55,061 nucleotides of DNA, taken from assembly GCA_964386535.1 (NCBI GenBank), contig CAYLRY010000015.1:1-55061 (forward strand), written 5' to 3'. Each line of letters begins with the position of its first letter. Position 1 is the first letter of the stretch. The translations under genes and the position numbers were made by a program. This stretch comes from CAYLRY01 sp964386535. GTDB taxonomy: Bacteria; Chloroflexota; Dehalococcoidia; Dehalococcoidales; UBA3254. Positions 8,516 to 18,208 of this stretch are shown in pieces. The notes under the pieces are model-generated. The model was not told the origin of the DNA. It ran no database searches and saw only the letters and a list, made by a program, of their open reading frames with translations.

Positions 8516-9865
8516 ATGAAAAAATCATTTGATATAGAACAGACCTGGCTTTCCTGCATCAATTGCGGATATAAAACCGATCTATTGGAAGAAAGAAAAT
8601 TCCGGTGTCCGCAATGCGGCGATCTTTTTGACATTGATCATAACTTTGCCGCGGCAGGAAAATCGCTGGAACAATATATTAAAACGTTCGATACCAGGAT
8701 TATAGCCGGTGCATCAAATATGCCGGAAGCCAGGTATCATTCCGGCGTCTGGCGTTTCCAGGAATGGATAATGCCGTTTATGCCGGAAGATATGATTGTA
8801 AGCCTGGGGGAAGGAATTGTTCCGATTATACGGGCAGGAAAAAACCTTCAGGAATGGATTGGCGAAGATATTGAATTATTTATCATCATGGAAGGAATGA
8901 CGGCCACAGGTTCCTTCAAAGACTTTGGCGGTACCGTCTTGATGAGTGTGGCAAAGGCCGCTGGAATCAAAAACGTGTGCTGCGCCTCTACCGGTGATAC
9001 ATCGGCCATGGCCGCAGCTTATTCCGCCGCTGCAGGAATACAGTGTGCGGTAATTCTACCCGAAGGCAAGATTACGCCTGTACAACTGGCCCAGCCGCTG
9101 GTGCACGGAGCAAAAGTCATTTTGCTTCCAGGTAATTTTGATGACTGTATGAAGGTGATGCAGGAACTGGTCACCAGATACGGGGTGTATCCGGCTAACA
9201 GCCTTAACCCGGCTCGCATAGAAGGACACCAGGCTACTGTTTTCCTGATGGCACAATATTTTGGCTGGCAATGTCCGGACTGGATAGCAGTTCCAGTGGG
9301 AAACGGCAGCAACTGTTCCTCAGTTGGCAAAGCTTTAAGGCTGCTTAGGCGATTTGGCATGGGGAAAATATCAAAAATCCTGGGATGCCAGTCAGAGGCT
9401 GCCAATCCCCTGTCCAGGTCATGGAACTCAGCCAGAGATTTGAACAGAGATGAAGCTTTGGTTCCTATTGAGAAATGGAAATCCGTTTATAAACCGGTTC
9501 CCGTAGGAGAAACGACTGCCACCGCTGCCCGGATCGGTGATCCTGTTTCGAGGGACAAAGTGATGAGGGAAATCGTAAATTCAGGCGGAGCCATGCAAGT
9601 TGCCTCAGAACATGACCTGAACGAGGCAGTCTCTATATGCGGGAAAGACGGCTATTTCGTTTGTCCTCAAACCGGCATTGCACTCTCCGGTGTGCGCAAT
9701 GCCCGTAAGCTAGGATGGATTAAGGGTGATTCGAGGGTAGTGGTTGTTTCTACCGCTACCGGACTTAAGTTTACTGATTCAGCAGCGCAAAATCTGAAAC
9801 ATAATATCATTTCCGCATCAAACTGTAAAACAGAAACGGTAGCCAGAATTTTAGGCGTATCATAA
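8516..9865 (+). CDS. thrC: Threonine synthase
   Basis: PLP-dependent threonine synthase: O-phospho-L-homoserine to L-threonine. The N-terminal zinc ribbon has Cys14, Cys17, Cys31 and Cys34 (CINCGY and CPQCGD), as in many bacterial and archaeal ThrC proteins. The PLP Schiff-base lysine is Lys135 in TGSFKDFGG; the phosphate-binding loop is GNGSN, and SLGEGIVPIIRA is the N-terminal family motif. The length of 449 residues is normal. ATG 8516 is preferred over ATG 8501 because GAGGAG (8503-8508) sits 7 nt before it and inside the longer frame. No hom or thrB is adjacent. It converges on the methyltransferase, with a long inverted repeat at the junction. Confidence 0.92.
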   Translation: MKKSFDIEQTWLSCINCGYKTDLLEERKFRCPQCGDLFDIDHNFAAAGKSLEQYIKTFDTRIIAGASNMPEARYHSGVWRFQEWIMPFMPEDMIVSLGEGIVPIIRAGKNLQEWIGEDIELFIIMEGMTATGSFKDFGGTVLMSVAKAAGIKNVCCASTGDTSAMAAAYSAAAGIQCAVILPEGKITPVQLAQPLVHGAKVILLPGNFDDCMKVMQELVTRYGVYPANSLNPARIEGHQATVFLMAQYFGWQCPDWIAVPVGNGSNCSSVGKALRLLRRFGMGKISKILGCQSEAANPLSRSWNSARDLNRDEALVPIEKWKSVYKPVPVGETTATAARIGDPVSRDKVMREIVNSGGAMQVASEHDLNEAVSICGKDGYFVCPQTGIALSGVRNARKLGWIKGDSRVVVVSTATGLKFTDSAAQNLKHNIISASNCKTETVARILGVS

Positions 9866-9875
9866 CGGCATTAAA

Positions 9876-9938
9876 CTGGCGAAAGCTGCCTTTTGAAGGA
9901 ACCTGTTATCAAGCTACCAGCAAGGCAGCTTTCGCCAG
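9876..9938. repeat. Perfect 17-bp inverted repeat at a convergent gene junction
   Basis: CTGGCGAAAGCTGCCTT (9876-9892) is exactly complementary to AAGGCAGCTTTCGCCAG (9922-9938), with a 29-nt loop. The left arm is intergenic and the right arm lies within the last codons of the methyltransferase gene. In either transcript it would make a strong hairpin at the 3' end, so a bidirectional terminator or 3'-stabilising structure is likely, although no T run follows. Confidence 0.8.
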
Positions 9939-11621
9939 CCAATGCAGATCTTTATCCAGGTTCTTACCCAGCGCCTTTTTAGCTTGCTCAATACTCACCA
10001 ACCCATTTTGGGTCTCATCAACTTCTTTTTCATTTTCATGCAGACCGAGCACGCTCAAGGTGCCGTCCTCAAGAGAACGGTTTAACCTAGAAATTAATTC
10101 ATTACGCTTATATGTACCATCCAGATGGTATAAAATGTAAGGTAAAATTCCGTCCAATTCAATAGATTCATGCCGCAGGTTGGTTACTGTATAGCGTCCT
10201 GATTTTTGACTTACATTATCTTTCATTGTTTCCGCCTGACAAAGTACCTGATAACGAGCCCAGGGGCTGGCTACCGGTCGTTCGCTTAAAAGCGTGGTAA
10301 AAGCGGGCGCATGAACATGTAACTCAACCAGGCTGGATGAACTAATAAATCCTTTCAACAAATTGGTCTTTAATACCTGCATGTCCCTCTTGCGTTCCTC
10401 AGTGTTTTCCGGAATCGTATGTGCTCTGAATGGAGAACTCTGCCTTAGATAGGTATATGACCTTTCCAGTAATTCATCCATTTTGATGAAATCAGGCCAG
10501 ATTTGACTGAGGTAAAGCATGGCAGCCTTGGTGACCGGATGGTCTGTTCTCATTTTTATGCCGGGAGAACAAACAAACTGCTCAACCGCCCTGGAAGATA
10601 TATCCGGATTGGAGGAAACAGGCAGGCAATTTGAACCAATGAAAAGATTAGAGATACGCTCTGGATTGATCAGGCGCGAAATTTGCTGCTCCTGGTGAAC
10701 CAGGAGCGTACTGCGGAAACGTCTGTTCATCAGGAAATCACGGTTTTGTTCCAATTCTATTAGATCCCCTGACTTTTCCATCAGGCTTTGCCTGATTTCT
10801 GAAGGTATATCGCTCATAAATACTTCATTCATTTTAGCTTCTGAGAGATACTGCAGGCCATGCCTGCCTGCCATTTCAATAAACTGAAAAAAATACACCG
10901 GATCATTATTCTCTTCCAGTTCTTCGTGGAAAAGGTATGTGTCCGTATTATCTTTCAGCCATTCATTTTCATGTTTAAGAATATTAATATAAATTTCCCC
11001 CGGCATGCCTTTTGATCGCTGACCCAGTGACACTGCTGAATTAGTCAAGAAGTCTATAAAGGATCGGGCGTGCCGGATCTTTAAAACGGGTTCGCTTATG
11101 TTACGGGTATGATAAAGCATCATGTCACGGGCTATTTTCTTGGTATGCCAGCCCGGAAAGGTGTTATAACTTATATAAGCAATTCCTTCAGGGGCTAGAT
11201 TACGGTTGCATATGGTTAAAATCCGGTCTCTGACGGCTTCAGATACCCATGAAAAAATTCCATGGACGATAATATAATCGAACAATCCGAATCGTGCATC
11301 TACCTCCATGATATCCATTTGCCTGAGATCAATATTATTGAGGTTTAACATCTCTACAGCTTTCTGTCCCTCTGCTATTTGAACTCCGGAAAAGTCCAGA
11401 CCGATAAACTCACTGCCCGGAAAACTTGAAGCCATAGGTATCAGATTGCTGCCGTTAGCACAACCCAGCTCAAGTACCCTGCATTTCTGTAATCTGGCCG
11501 GATTGAGTCCCAGGAGCGTTCCAATGGTAGCCATAACATCCGGATGAGTCAAAGCATGCGAAATCCCAAGGTACGGAACCTGATCATAGCTGTTAAAAGG
11601 TATATTTTTTGCAATACTCAT
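9909..11621 (-). CDS. Class I SAM methyltransferase with C-terminal methyltransferase-regulatory domain
   Basis: 570-residue protein. Residues about 40-165 are a class I SAM methyltransferase fold: motif I VLELGCANGSNL (about 48-59), the acidic loop GLDFSG, and the post-motif region FDYIIVHGIFSWV. The next part (about 210-300) resembles the predicted methyltransferase regulatory domain (PF10119) that usually follows such a fold, and the C-terminal 250 residues carry a winged-helix-like segment. Substrate unknown. ATG 11621 is preceded by AAGGGTGAG. The 3' end overlaps the inverted repeat described above. No partner gene suggests a role. Confidence 0.8.
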   Translation of the reverse strand: MSIAKNIPFNSYDQVPYLGISHALTHPDVMATIGTLLGLNPARLQKCRVLELGCANGSNLIPMASSFPGSEFIGLDFSGVQIAEGQKAVEMLNLNNIDLRQMDIMEVDARFGLFDYIIVHGIFSWVSEAVRDRILTICNRNLAPEGIAYISYNTFPGWHTKKIARDMMLYHTRNISEPVLKIRHARSFIDFLTNSAVSLGQRSKGMPGEIYINILKHENEWLKDNTDTYLFHEELEENNDPVYFFQFIEMAGRHGLQYLSEAKMNEVFMSDIPSEIRQSLMEKSGDLIELEQNRDFLMNRRFRSTLLVHQEQQISRLINPERISNLFIGSNCLPVSSNPDISSRAVEQFVCSPGIKMRTDHPVTKAAMLYLSQIWPDFIKMDELLERSYTYLRQSSPFRAHTIPENTEERKRDMQVLKTNLLKGFISSSSLVELHVHAPAFTTLLSERPVASPWARYQVLCQAETMKDNVSQKSGRYTVTNLRHESIELDGILPYILYHLDGTYKRNELISRLNRSLEDGTLSVLGLHENEKEVDETQNGLVSIEQAKKALGKNLDKDLHWLAKAALLVA

Positions 11622-11847
11622 TATCTCACCCTTAAAAAATACCTTAACCTAAACATAAATGATAATAAATAATCCCTTTCTTTGACGTGCGCCGAAGAGA
11701 ATTGAGATAATAATTATGGTACATTTTATCCTTTTAGTAAATCACTATTACCCCGCTGTCAACTGCCAAACGAGATACAATGAATATTTTGGGTTCATAT
11801 ATTTCTACCGGATATATTATTTATTATTAAAATATTTATTAATAGGT

Positions 11848-11876
11848 TTGATGCGAATTATCATTAGCATTATACT
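11848..11876 (+). promoter_or_regulatory. Promoter of the phoB-phoR operon
   Basis: TTGATG (11848-11853), 17-nt spacer, TATACT (11871-11876). The start would be near 11883, only about 8 nt before ATG 11891; GGGGGAAAA serves as a very short leader/SD. I found no clear Pho box here. Confidence 0.6.
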
Positions 11877-11890
11877 AATGCGGGGGAAAA

Positions 11891-12604
11891 ATGCCTGATT
11901 ATAAAATCCTGATAGTTGAAGATGATGAAACCCTGAACGGGATCCTTAAATATAACTTAAAAAAAGAAGGATACCACGTTTTATCGGTATTTAATGGCCT
12001 CCAGGCGGTTCAAACAGCCCGACAAGAACGACCTGATTTGATCATTCTTGATCTCATGCTTCCCGAACTGGATGGATTGGAAGTTTGCAGGATTCTCCGT
12101 AAGGATATGATCGTTCCCATTCTCATGTTAACAGCTAAAATCGAAGAAATCGATAAAATCGTTGGGCTGGAAGTTGGGGCGGATGACTATATAACCAAAC
12201 CCTTCAGCATGCGAGAACTCCTGGCCCGGGTCCGCGCCATATTACGCCGCACTGAAATGTTAAAGCAGGAAGCTACCAGAAATGAACTTACCGAGACGCA
12301 GATGCTCCATGCTGGGAACATCGAAATTGACCTTGCCCGCCATACTGTGCGAAACAAAGGTATTCCAGTTGAACTTAATCCTAAGGAATTTGATTTACTG
12401 GTTTTTTTAGTCCGTAACAGAGAGCAGGTGTTTAACCGGGAAACCCTTCTGGCAAAGGTATGGGGATATGATTTCGCTGGAGATACGCGTACCGTGGACG
12501 TGCATATCCGCTGGCTGCGGCAAAAGATAGAGACTAATCCAGACGTACCCCGTTTCCTGGTAACTGTCAGAGGCGTAGGCTACAAATTTGAGGCAGAAAA
12601 ATGA
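11891..12604 (+). CDS. phoB: PhoB/OmpR-family response regulator
   Basis: Two-domain DNA-binding regulator of 237 residues. The receiver domain has the acidic pair Asp11/Asp12, phosphoacceptor Asp54 in LIILDLMLPELDG, the switch Thr in MLTAK and Lys103 in YITKPFS. The C-terminal winged helix (about 140-235) shows LNPKEFDLLVFLV, WGYDFAGDTRTVDVHIRWLRQKIE and VRGVGYKFE, a close PhoB/PhoP-type pattern. It overlaps the kinase gene by 4 bp (ATGA), giving translational coupling. Assignment to phosphate control is by similarity: no pst or phoU genes lie here, but a strong Pho box lies 14 kb downstream at 25572. Confidence 0.85.
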   Translation: MPDYKILIVEDDETLNGILKYNLKKEGYHVLSVFNGLQAVQTARQERPDLIILDLMLPELDGLEVCRILRKDMIVPILMLTAKIEEIDKIVGLEVGADDYITKPFSMRELLARVRAILRRTEMLKQEATRNELTETQMLHAGNIEIDLARHTVRNKGIPVELNPKEFDLLVFLVRNREQVFNRETLLAKVWGYDFAGDTRTVDVHIRWLRQKIETNPDVPRFLVTVRGVGYKFEAEK

Positions 12605-14367
12605 ATCACAGCCTCTATTGGAAGATTACAATTCCATTTGTATTATTGATACTGATAAGTATGGGCATACTTGGATCCTATACCGTCAACAAGGTACGCA
12701 GCACACAAATGGAATACCTGCGTTTATATCTTATTAATGAAGCTATTCTGGTTGCTGATGAAAGCCTGACTGTATTGAAAGGTACCAGTGATAGTGCTTT
12801 GATTGACGCCATCGCTAAAGAAACGGGGGAAAAAATAGACTCCAGAGTAACCATCATCGCCCCGGATGGAACCGTGCTAGGGGATAGCTGGGAAAACCCG
12901 CAAAGCATGGAAAATCATGCTGCCAGACCGGAAGTAGCAACCGCCATAACCTCAGGACTTGGTGAAAGCATCCGTTATAGTACTACTGCCAATCAGAATA
13001 TGCTGTATGTGGCCATTAAAATAGTTGATCAAGAAAGAACGCTGGGAGTGGCCCGTATAGCTTTGCCCCTGACCCAGGTGGAAAAATCTGCTGGTGGCAT
13101 TATCTGGACTATTTGCTGGGCTACAGCAATAGCGGCTTTACTGGTAATACTGGCAGCAGCTTTCATCACCCGCATGATTACTCGCCCTGTTCGTAAATTG
13201 ACCGGAGCCGCCATCAAACTTTCCTCCGGGCAGTTTGACCAGCAAATTGATATAGAGTCCAGCGATGAATTGGGCAGGTTAAGTAATGCGTTTAATAAAA
13301 TGTCAGCTAATATAAGAGATCAAATGGCAGCTATTTCGGATGAAAAAAGCAAACTATCTACAGTTCTGGCTTCGATTACAGATGGGGTAATAATGACAGA
13401 TGACCGTTCCAGGATCTTGCTGGCCAATCCGGCTGCCGGGTCTCTATTTGGCTTCCAGGAAAACCAGGCTAAGGGAAAATACCTCATCGAGGTTGTTTTC
13501 AATCATGAAATAGACCGGCTGTGCAGAAAATCCATAACTACCGGAGAAAAACAGAACGCTACCGTAGATACTACAAATGGAAAATTCTTACGCGTAATCG
13601 CCATATCCCTAAAAACTGAATCGCTTACTGGAGCCCTGCTTCTGCTACAGGACCTGACTGAATTGCGGAATTTACAAACAATGCGGCGCGAATTTGTAGG
13701 GAATATTTCGCATGAATTGAGAACCCCTCTGGCTGGTATAAAAGCTATTGTAGAAACATTGCAGGATGGTGCCATTGCAGATCAAGATGTAGCCCAGGAT
13801 TTTTTAAGTAAAGTAAATCTTGAAGTGGACAACCTCACTCAGATGGTTAATGAATTAATAGAACTATCACGCATAGAGACGGGTAAAATTAAACTCAATC
13901 TGGAGCAGGTGAATATTAATACTCTCATCAATGATGTGATTACGCGTTTAAAACCCCTGGCAGAGAGAAAGCATATCACCATAAATACCGATCTGTACAC
14001 TGGTTTGCCTGAAATACTGGCCGACCGTGAACGCATTCAGCAGGTAATAATGAATATCGTACATAATGCCGTTAAGTTCACCCCTGACTCTGGTAAGATC
14101 GAAGTATCAACCTCAATAGATCTTGCCGGGGTGACAGTCCGTATTATGGATAACGGCATAGGTATTTCAGAAGCAGATTTACCTCATATCTTTGAGCGTT
14201 TCTTCAAGGCAGATCGATCGAGATCCAATCCCGGCAGTGGACTCGGCCTGGCCATATCAAAACACGTTATTAAAGCACACGGCGGAGAAATCCGGGTACA
14301 GAGCCGCCTGGGGAAGGGTTCTACCTTCAGCTTTACTTTACCTCTATCGACTCAATCTCAGGTTTAA
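12601..14367 (+). CDS. phoR: PhoR-like membrane sensor histidine kinase
   Basis: 588-residue kinase paired with the upstream PhoB-like regulator (ATGA overlap). Order: TM1 (about 9-28), an extracytoplasmic sensor of about 135 residues with LGVARIALPL near its end, TM2 (about 166-188), HAMP (TRPVRKLTGAA, about 192-240), PAS (about 250-350, ITDGVIMTDDRSRILLANPAA), HisKA with His371 in VGNISHELRTPLAGI, and HATPase_c with NIVHNAVKF, DNGIGI and GSGLGLAI. This TM-sensor-TM-HAMP-PAS-kinase layout is that of Gram-positive PhoR/WalK kinases. The sensor stimulus cannot be read from sequence; WalK is an alternative. Confidence 0.85.
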   Translation: MNHSLYWKITIPFVLLILISMGILGSYTVNKVRSTQMEYLRLYLINEAILVADESLTVLKGTSDSALIDAIAKETGEKIDSRVTIIAPDGTVLGDSWENPQSMENHAARPEVATAITSGLGESIRYSTTANQNMLYVAIKIVDQERTLGVARIALPLTQVEKSAGGIIWTICWATAIAALLVILAAAFITRMITRPVRKLTGAAIKLSSGQFDQQIDIESSDELGRLSNAFNKMSANIRDQMAAISDEKSKLSTVLASITDGVIMTDDRSRILLANPAAGSLFGFQENQAKGKYLIEVVFNHEIDRLCRKSITTGEKQNATVDTTNGKFLRVIAISLKTESLTGALLLLQDLTELRNLQTMRREFVGNISHELRTPLAGIKAIVETLQDGAIADQDVAQDFLSKVNLEVDNLTQMVNELIELSRIETGKIKLNLEQVNINTLINDVITRLKPLAERKHITINTDLYTGLPEILADRERIQQVIMNIVHNAVKFTPDSGKIEVSTSIDLAGVTVRIMDNGIGISEADLPHIFERFFKADRSRSNPGSGLGLAISKHVIKAHGGEIRVQSRLGKGSTFSFTLPLSTQSQV

Positions 14368-14436
14368 TATTTATTTTTTCAGTTCATAAGATGTTTTAAC
14401 ACCCAATTTTTCATATACGCCGGTTGATTAATGTTG

Positions 14437-14465
14437 TTGACAATTTATTTGAATATTTATACTAT
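14437..14465 (+). promoter_or_regulatory. Promoter of the split transketolase operon
   Basis: Consensus TTGACA (14437-14442), 17-nt spacer, TACTAT (14460-14465). The leader to ATG 14605 would be about 130 nt, AT-rich, with no TPP riboswitch core visible. The SD is AAAGGGGG. Confidence 0.65.
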
Positions 14466-14604
14466 GAATTTGATGTGTAACCATATTTGCTTTTATTCGT
14501 AATAATTAATCCTCAAAAATAAAAACCGTACCTAAAAACAGCGGGTTATTACTCTCAAAATTGATTAGCTGGAATGCACTTTAATATTAAAGGGGGTTTT
14601 TTAT

Positions 14605-15465
14605 ATGGCTGATCCAAAGGAAGTGAGGCGTCTTCAAGAACTGGCATATGAAATGCGAAAAAAATTACTTAGTCTTTGCGGCAACTACGATGGAATTGTC
14701 CATATCGGAGGTGATCTGTCAATGACAGACCTGCTGATCGGGCTCTATCATCACGGTATGAATGTAAATCCAAAAAATATACATGATCCGAAAAGAGACC
14801 GGTTCCTCCTAAGCAAAGGTCATGGGGCGGTCTGCATGTATATAGCCATGTCATTAAGGGGTTATTTTGATTATAACGAGATTGTAAGAACATATGGGAA
14901 ACTGGATAGCGCTTATGGAATGCATCCATGTAAAATACAGCTTCCGGGAGTAGAATGCTCCTCCGGTTCTCTTGGACAGGGACTGGCAATGGCAGTAGGG
15001 ATGGCTTTTTCCGCCAAACAAAAGAAACAGGGGCATCGCGTTTTCTGCATGATGGGTGACGGAGAGACCTGTGAAGGCGAGGTATGGGAAGCAGCCAATA
15101 CGGCAAGTTCATATAGACTGGGCAACCTGGTTGGTGTCATTGATAGAAATAAGCAATTAATGACCAGTTTTGACGGCGATAGTATGAATCTTGAGCCTTA
15201 CGCAGATAAGTGGAGAGCCTTTAACTGGAATGTGGTTGAGATTGACGGCCATGATATGGCACAAATTATCGATGCTCTTGATAATTTACCCCCGATAACC
15301 AATAAAAAACCAACTGCCATTATCTGTAGTACGGTAAAAGGTAAAGGGGTCTCCTTCATGGAGAAAAATATTGGCTGGCATGCCGGCGCACTGAGCAAGG
15401 AAGATATGGAAAAAGCGCTTGCTGAGATTGAGGCTGCCTGGTCTAAAGTAAGGAGTGCAGCGTAA
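14605..15465 (+). CDS. tktA: Transketolase, N-terminal (TPP diphosphate-binding) subunit
   Basis: 286-residue N-terminal half of a split transketolase. It carries the LSKGHG substrate/TPP loop (about residues 72-77) and the TPP-binding motif starting GDGETCEGEVWEA with Asp152 and ending at Asn182 in VIDRNKQ, the usual GDG-to-N spacing. With the C-terminal subunit it transfers two-carbon units between ketose and aldose phosphates, for example D-xylulose 5-phosphate to ribose 5-phosphate. The gene ends in TAATG overlapping the next start. Its position beside the arabinose/xylulose genes fits a role as the sink for D-xylulose 5-phosphate. Confidence 0.92.
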   Translation: MADPKEVRRLQELAYEMRKKLLSLCGNYDGIVHIGGDLSMTDLLIGLYHHGMNVNPKNIHDPKRDRFLLSKGHGAVCMYIAMSLRGYFDYNEIVRTYGKLDSAYGMHPCKIQLPGVECSSGSLGQGLAMAVGMAFSAKQKKQGHRVFCMMGDGETCEGEVWEAANTASSYRLGNLVGVIDRNKQLMTSFDGDSMNLEPYADKWRAFNWNVVEIDGHDMAQIIDALDNLPPITNKKPTAIICSTVKGKGVSFMEKNIGWHAGALSKEDMEKALAEIEAAWSKVRSAA

Positions 15466-16418
15466 TGAAAGTGACTTTTAATTTTGGTAGTTTCATGTCC
15501 GCCCGTTCTGTTGTGGGCGATACCCTGCATGAACTGGGTAGCAAATATGATAATGTCTGGGGATTGACAGCCGATACTGGCGGCTGGTTGGCTGCTTTTA
15601 AAAAGGACTTTCCGGATAGATTTATCGATGTGGGTATTGCTGAACAAAACCTGGCCGGTATTGCAGCCGGGCTGGCTCTGGAGGGCAATATTCCCTTTAT
15701 CGCCGGTATGATTCCTTTTATGACCATGCGTGCCTGCGAACAGAACCGTACGGCTATTTGCTACCAGGACCTGCCTGTACGCCTGGTAGGAACCGGCGGC
15801 GGACTGACTTCCGGTGGCGGTTCCACCCATAATGCCATGGAAGACATTTCCATCATGAAGTCTATGGTCAATATGACTGTTCTGTCTATCGGCGATCCCA
15901 ATATGATTCGCGATATCATGATTTTAAGCATGACTTACCCGCATCCCATATATATCCGTCTGGCCCAGGGCAAAAAAGACCGCATGTTATATGAGCCTGG
16001 GACTTACAATTATAAGATAGGTATGGGCATCACTGCCCTGGATGGTAAGGACGCCACCATTTTCTCTCATGGAGAAATGGTCTTTGAAGCTCTTGAAGCC
16101 GCTAAAGCTCTGGCTGAAGAGAAGATCAGCGTACGTGTAATAGATATGTATTCCATTAAACCTGTGGATAAAGATCTAATCCTTAAAGCAGTTAAAGAGA
16201 CCCAAAATATCGTGGTTCTAGAAGACCATCTCATGGAAGGTGGACTGGCCAGCACTATTTCTGACGTTATGATCGATAGCGGTGTTTATCCGAAAAAATT
16301 CAAACGTCTTGGCATCCCGCAGGTATATGCCGGCTTTGGCAGCGGAGAAGAACAGCGTAAGAAATATGGTTATGATAAAGATGCTGCGATTGCCGCCGTA
16401 AAGAAGATGCTGAAATAA
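15465..16418 (+). CDS. tktB: Transketolase, C-terminal (pyrimidine-binding) subunit
   Basis: 317-residue partner of the preceding subunit. It has the pyrimidine-binding domain with the catalytic Glu60 in GIAEQNLAG, the family segment MIPFMTMRACEQ, GGLTSGGGSTHN, and a C-terminal transketolase domain (EDHLMEGGLAS, GFGSGEEQ). The first base of its ATG is the last base of the upstream TAA, so the two halves are tightly coupled and presumably made in equal amounts. Split transketolases of this kind are common in Chloroflexota, Firmicutes and Archaea. Confidence 0.92.
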   Translation: MKVTFNFGSFMSARSVVGDTLHELGSKYDNVWGLTADTGGWLAAFKKDFPDRFIDVGIAEQNLAGIAAGLALEGNIPFIAGMIPFMTMRACEQNRTAICYQDLPVRLVGTGGGLTSGGGSTHNAMEDISIMKSMVNMTVLSIGDPNMIRDIMILSMTYPHPIYIRLAQGKKDRMLYEPGTYNYKIGMGITALDGKDATIFSHGEMVFEALEAAKALAEEKISVRVIDMYSIKPVDKDLILKAVKETQNIVVLEDHLMEGGLASTISDVMIDSGVYPKKFKRLGIPQVYAGFGSGEEQRKKYGYDKDAAIAAVKKMLK

Positions 16419-16471
16419 CATTCCTGAAGTAGAGTTGAATATTTCAACCCTATTCTGAAAAAATAAATAAT

Positions 16472-16522
16472 AAGAGTTGAGCCCGCTATATGTACCAAAA
16501 ATCAATCATGGGCTCAGCTCTT
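16472..16522. terminator. Hairpin after the transketolase operon
   Basis: AAGAGTTGAGCCC (16472-16484) pairs with GGGCTCAGCTCTT (16510-16522): 13 bp with one U-G wobble across a 25-nt loop. There is no T run, so factor-independent termination is uncertain. A smaller hairpin GTTGAA-TAT-TTCAAC lies at 16434-16448. The site separates the convergent transketolase and arabinofuranosidase genes. Confidence 0.5.
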
Positions 16523-16675
16523 ACTCGCACTTAACCCTGGCAATCACAGCACAGGATTTCTCAATTGGAAAGCGTATCATGTCAGCAAATAAGGCAAAGT
16601 CAGTTAATATCCGGGCTATGATAGATCCAATAAAGAAATTATTTGCCGAGTAAATCCTTGATTTTATAATTTCAA

Positions 16676-18154
16676 TTAATAGATATTACTGATCAGTGCT
16701 GTGACTGAATGGGGCTCAAAGGCATATTTTATTACCTTACCGCTTGCCTCAAGAGCATCTTCTCTGGTGATTACCTCAAAGGGCGATTCAAAAGTATTTT
16801 CAGTTTTGATATCTTTACCGTTGATGGTATATATCTTGAAACCGCCGGTAAAATATCCTGAAATCAATTGTATAGAGGTTTCCATTTCTGCGGTCTGGCT
16901 GCGGTTGACCACATACAGGACCAACTGTTTTTGGGCAGTATCCAGAGTAGCCGTGACATCCAGGTTACGCAACCCTGAATAACCCCCTCCGTCAAAGGTA
17001 TCGCCATCGTAAAAGAGGTCTAATGCATATTTGCCGCAGGTGCTGCTGTACAGCTCAAAGGGATAAAATATGGTCTGGAGGACAAGACTGTTTTTTCTCG
17101 TGACAATCGGGGCAATGACATTAACTATTTGAGCCATATTGGCCATTTTGACAAACCTGGCGTGACGGATAAAAGAGTTGAACTGAATGGCGGCAACCAG
17201 GGCGTCTTCCAAATTATAAATCTCCTCAAGTCCGGTGATGGCAGGTTGGCTGCCGTACCTGGGATGCGTACGGTACCAGACATTCCATTCGTCAATCGCC
17301 AGATGGACAGGATGATTGAGGTGTTTTTGAAGGTCAAATGCCTGTATAAGTCCTTCTATTGCAGTCAAACGTTTTTCCAGCAATTCGGAGATAGCCATAT
17401 AAGCTGCAAAATCATTTTCCGGATTTCCCACATACCAGTGAAGAGCTAGATAATCTACCAGGTCTCCTGCGCCTTCCATGAGCAACCAGATACGCTCGAT
17501 AAAATCACCTTCCCATAAAGAGACCGCAGAAGCAATCAATTGAATACCAGGGTCTACCCACTTCATAACCTTGGCGAACTCTTTGCAAATGCGGGAATAC
17601 TCCTGAGCTGTCTTAAAGCCGGTTTGCCAGGACCCATCCACCTCATTCCCAATACCCCAGTATTTGACTCTATGAGGTTGAATATAACCATGCTCACGGC
17701 GCATTTTTACCAGTGCAGAATCCTCCACCCCGTTACAATATTCAACCCAGTCCCGAGCTTCTCTCAGATCACCGTCTCCGCAATTGACTACCAGGTAAGG
17801 CTCTGAGTTCAATTTGCGGCAAAAACCGATAAATTCGTTAGTGCCGAAGTAGTTGCTGTCAACATGCTGCCATGCCAGATCAAGGCGGGAAGGGCGGTCA
17901 GCTAAAGGACCTATTCCATCTCTCCATCTGTAACCTGAAGCAAAGTTGCCGCCAGGATAACGGATCAAAGGAAGATGCAAACGGTGCAGGGATGTTATAA
18001 CATCCGTTCGCAGCCCGCTGGAATCAGCCAGGGGTGAATCCGGGTCATAAATACCGCCATAGATGCAGCGCCCCAGGTGTTCTGCAAAACCGCCGAAGAT
18101 ATTCCGGTTTATTACACCGGAAATACGCTCTGGATCAATCTTTATGCTGTTCAC
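16676..18154 (-). CDS. abfA: Alpha-L-arabinofuranosidase, GH51 family
   Basis: 492-residue retaining glycosidase that releases L-arabinose from arabinan, arabinoxylan or arabino-oligosaccharides. GH51 signatures: N-terminal NIFGGFAEHLGRCIYGGIYD, RYPGGNFASGYRWRDGIGP, acid/base Glu171 in WGIGNEVDG, and nucleophile Glu289 in AIDEWNVWYR. The length is typical. No signal peptide is present, so it works in the cytoplasm on imported oligosaccharides, although no transporter is encoded here. It starts at GTG 18154 with GGAGAG upstream. It is divergent from the isomerase-epimerase-SDR operon and so probably shares its regulator. Confidence 0.93.
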   Translation of the reverse strand: MNSIKIDPERISGVINRNIFGGFAEHLGRCIYGGIYDPDSPLADSSGLRTDVITSLHRLHLPLIRYPGGNFASGYRWRDGIGPLADRPSRLDLAWQHVDSNYFGTNEFIGFCRKLNSEPYLVVNCGDGDLREARDWVEYCNGVEDSALVKMRREHGYIQPHRVKYWGIGNEVDGSWQTGFKTAQEYSRICKEFAKVMKWVDPGIQLIASAVSLWEGDFIERIWLLMEGAGDLVDYLALHWYVGNPENDFAAYMAISELLEKRLTAIEGLIQAFDLQKHLNHPVHLAIDEWNVWYRTHPRYGSQPAITGLEEIYNLEDALVAAIQFNSFIRHARFVKMANMAQIVNVIAPIVTRKNSLVLQTIFYPFELYSSTCGKYALDLFYDGDTFDGGGYSGLRNLDVTATLDTAQKQLVLYVVNRSQTAEMETSIQLISGYFTGGFKIYTINGKDIKTENTFESPFEVITREDALEASGKVIKYAFEPHSVTALISNIY

Positions 18155-18208
18155 AATACGACTCTCCGTTAAATCCGCACCGCTTAAACAACCGAACTTA
18201 GTGCTTGA

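Noticed and set aside
11716..11898. 60-codon frame ahead of phoB
   Set aside because: AT-rich, overlaps the phoB promoter and start; no SD and no similarity.
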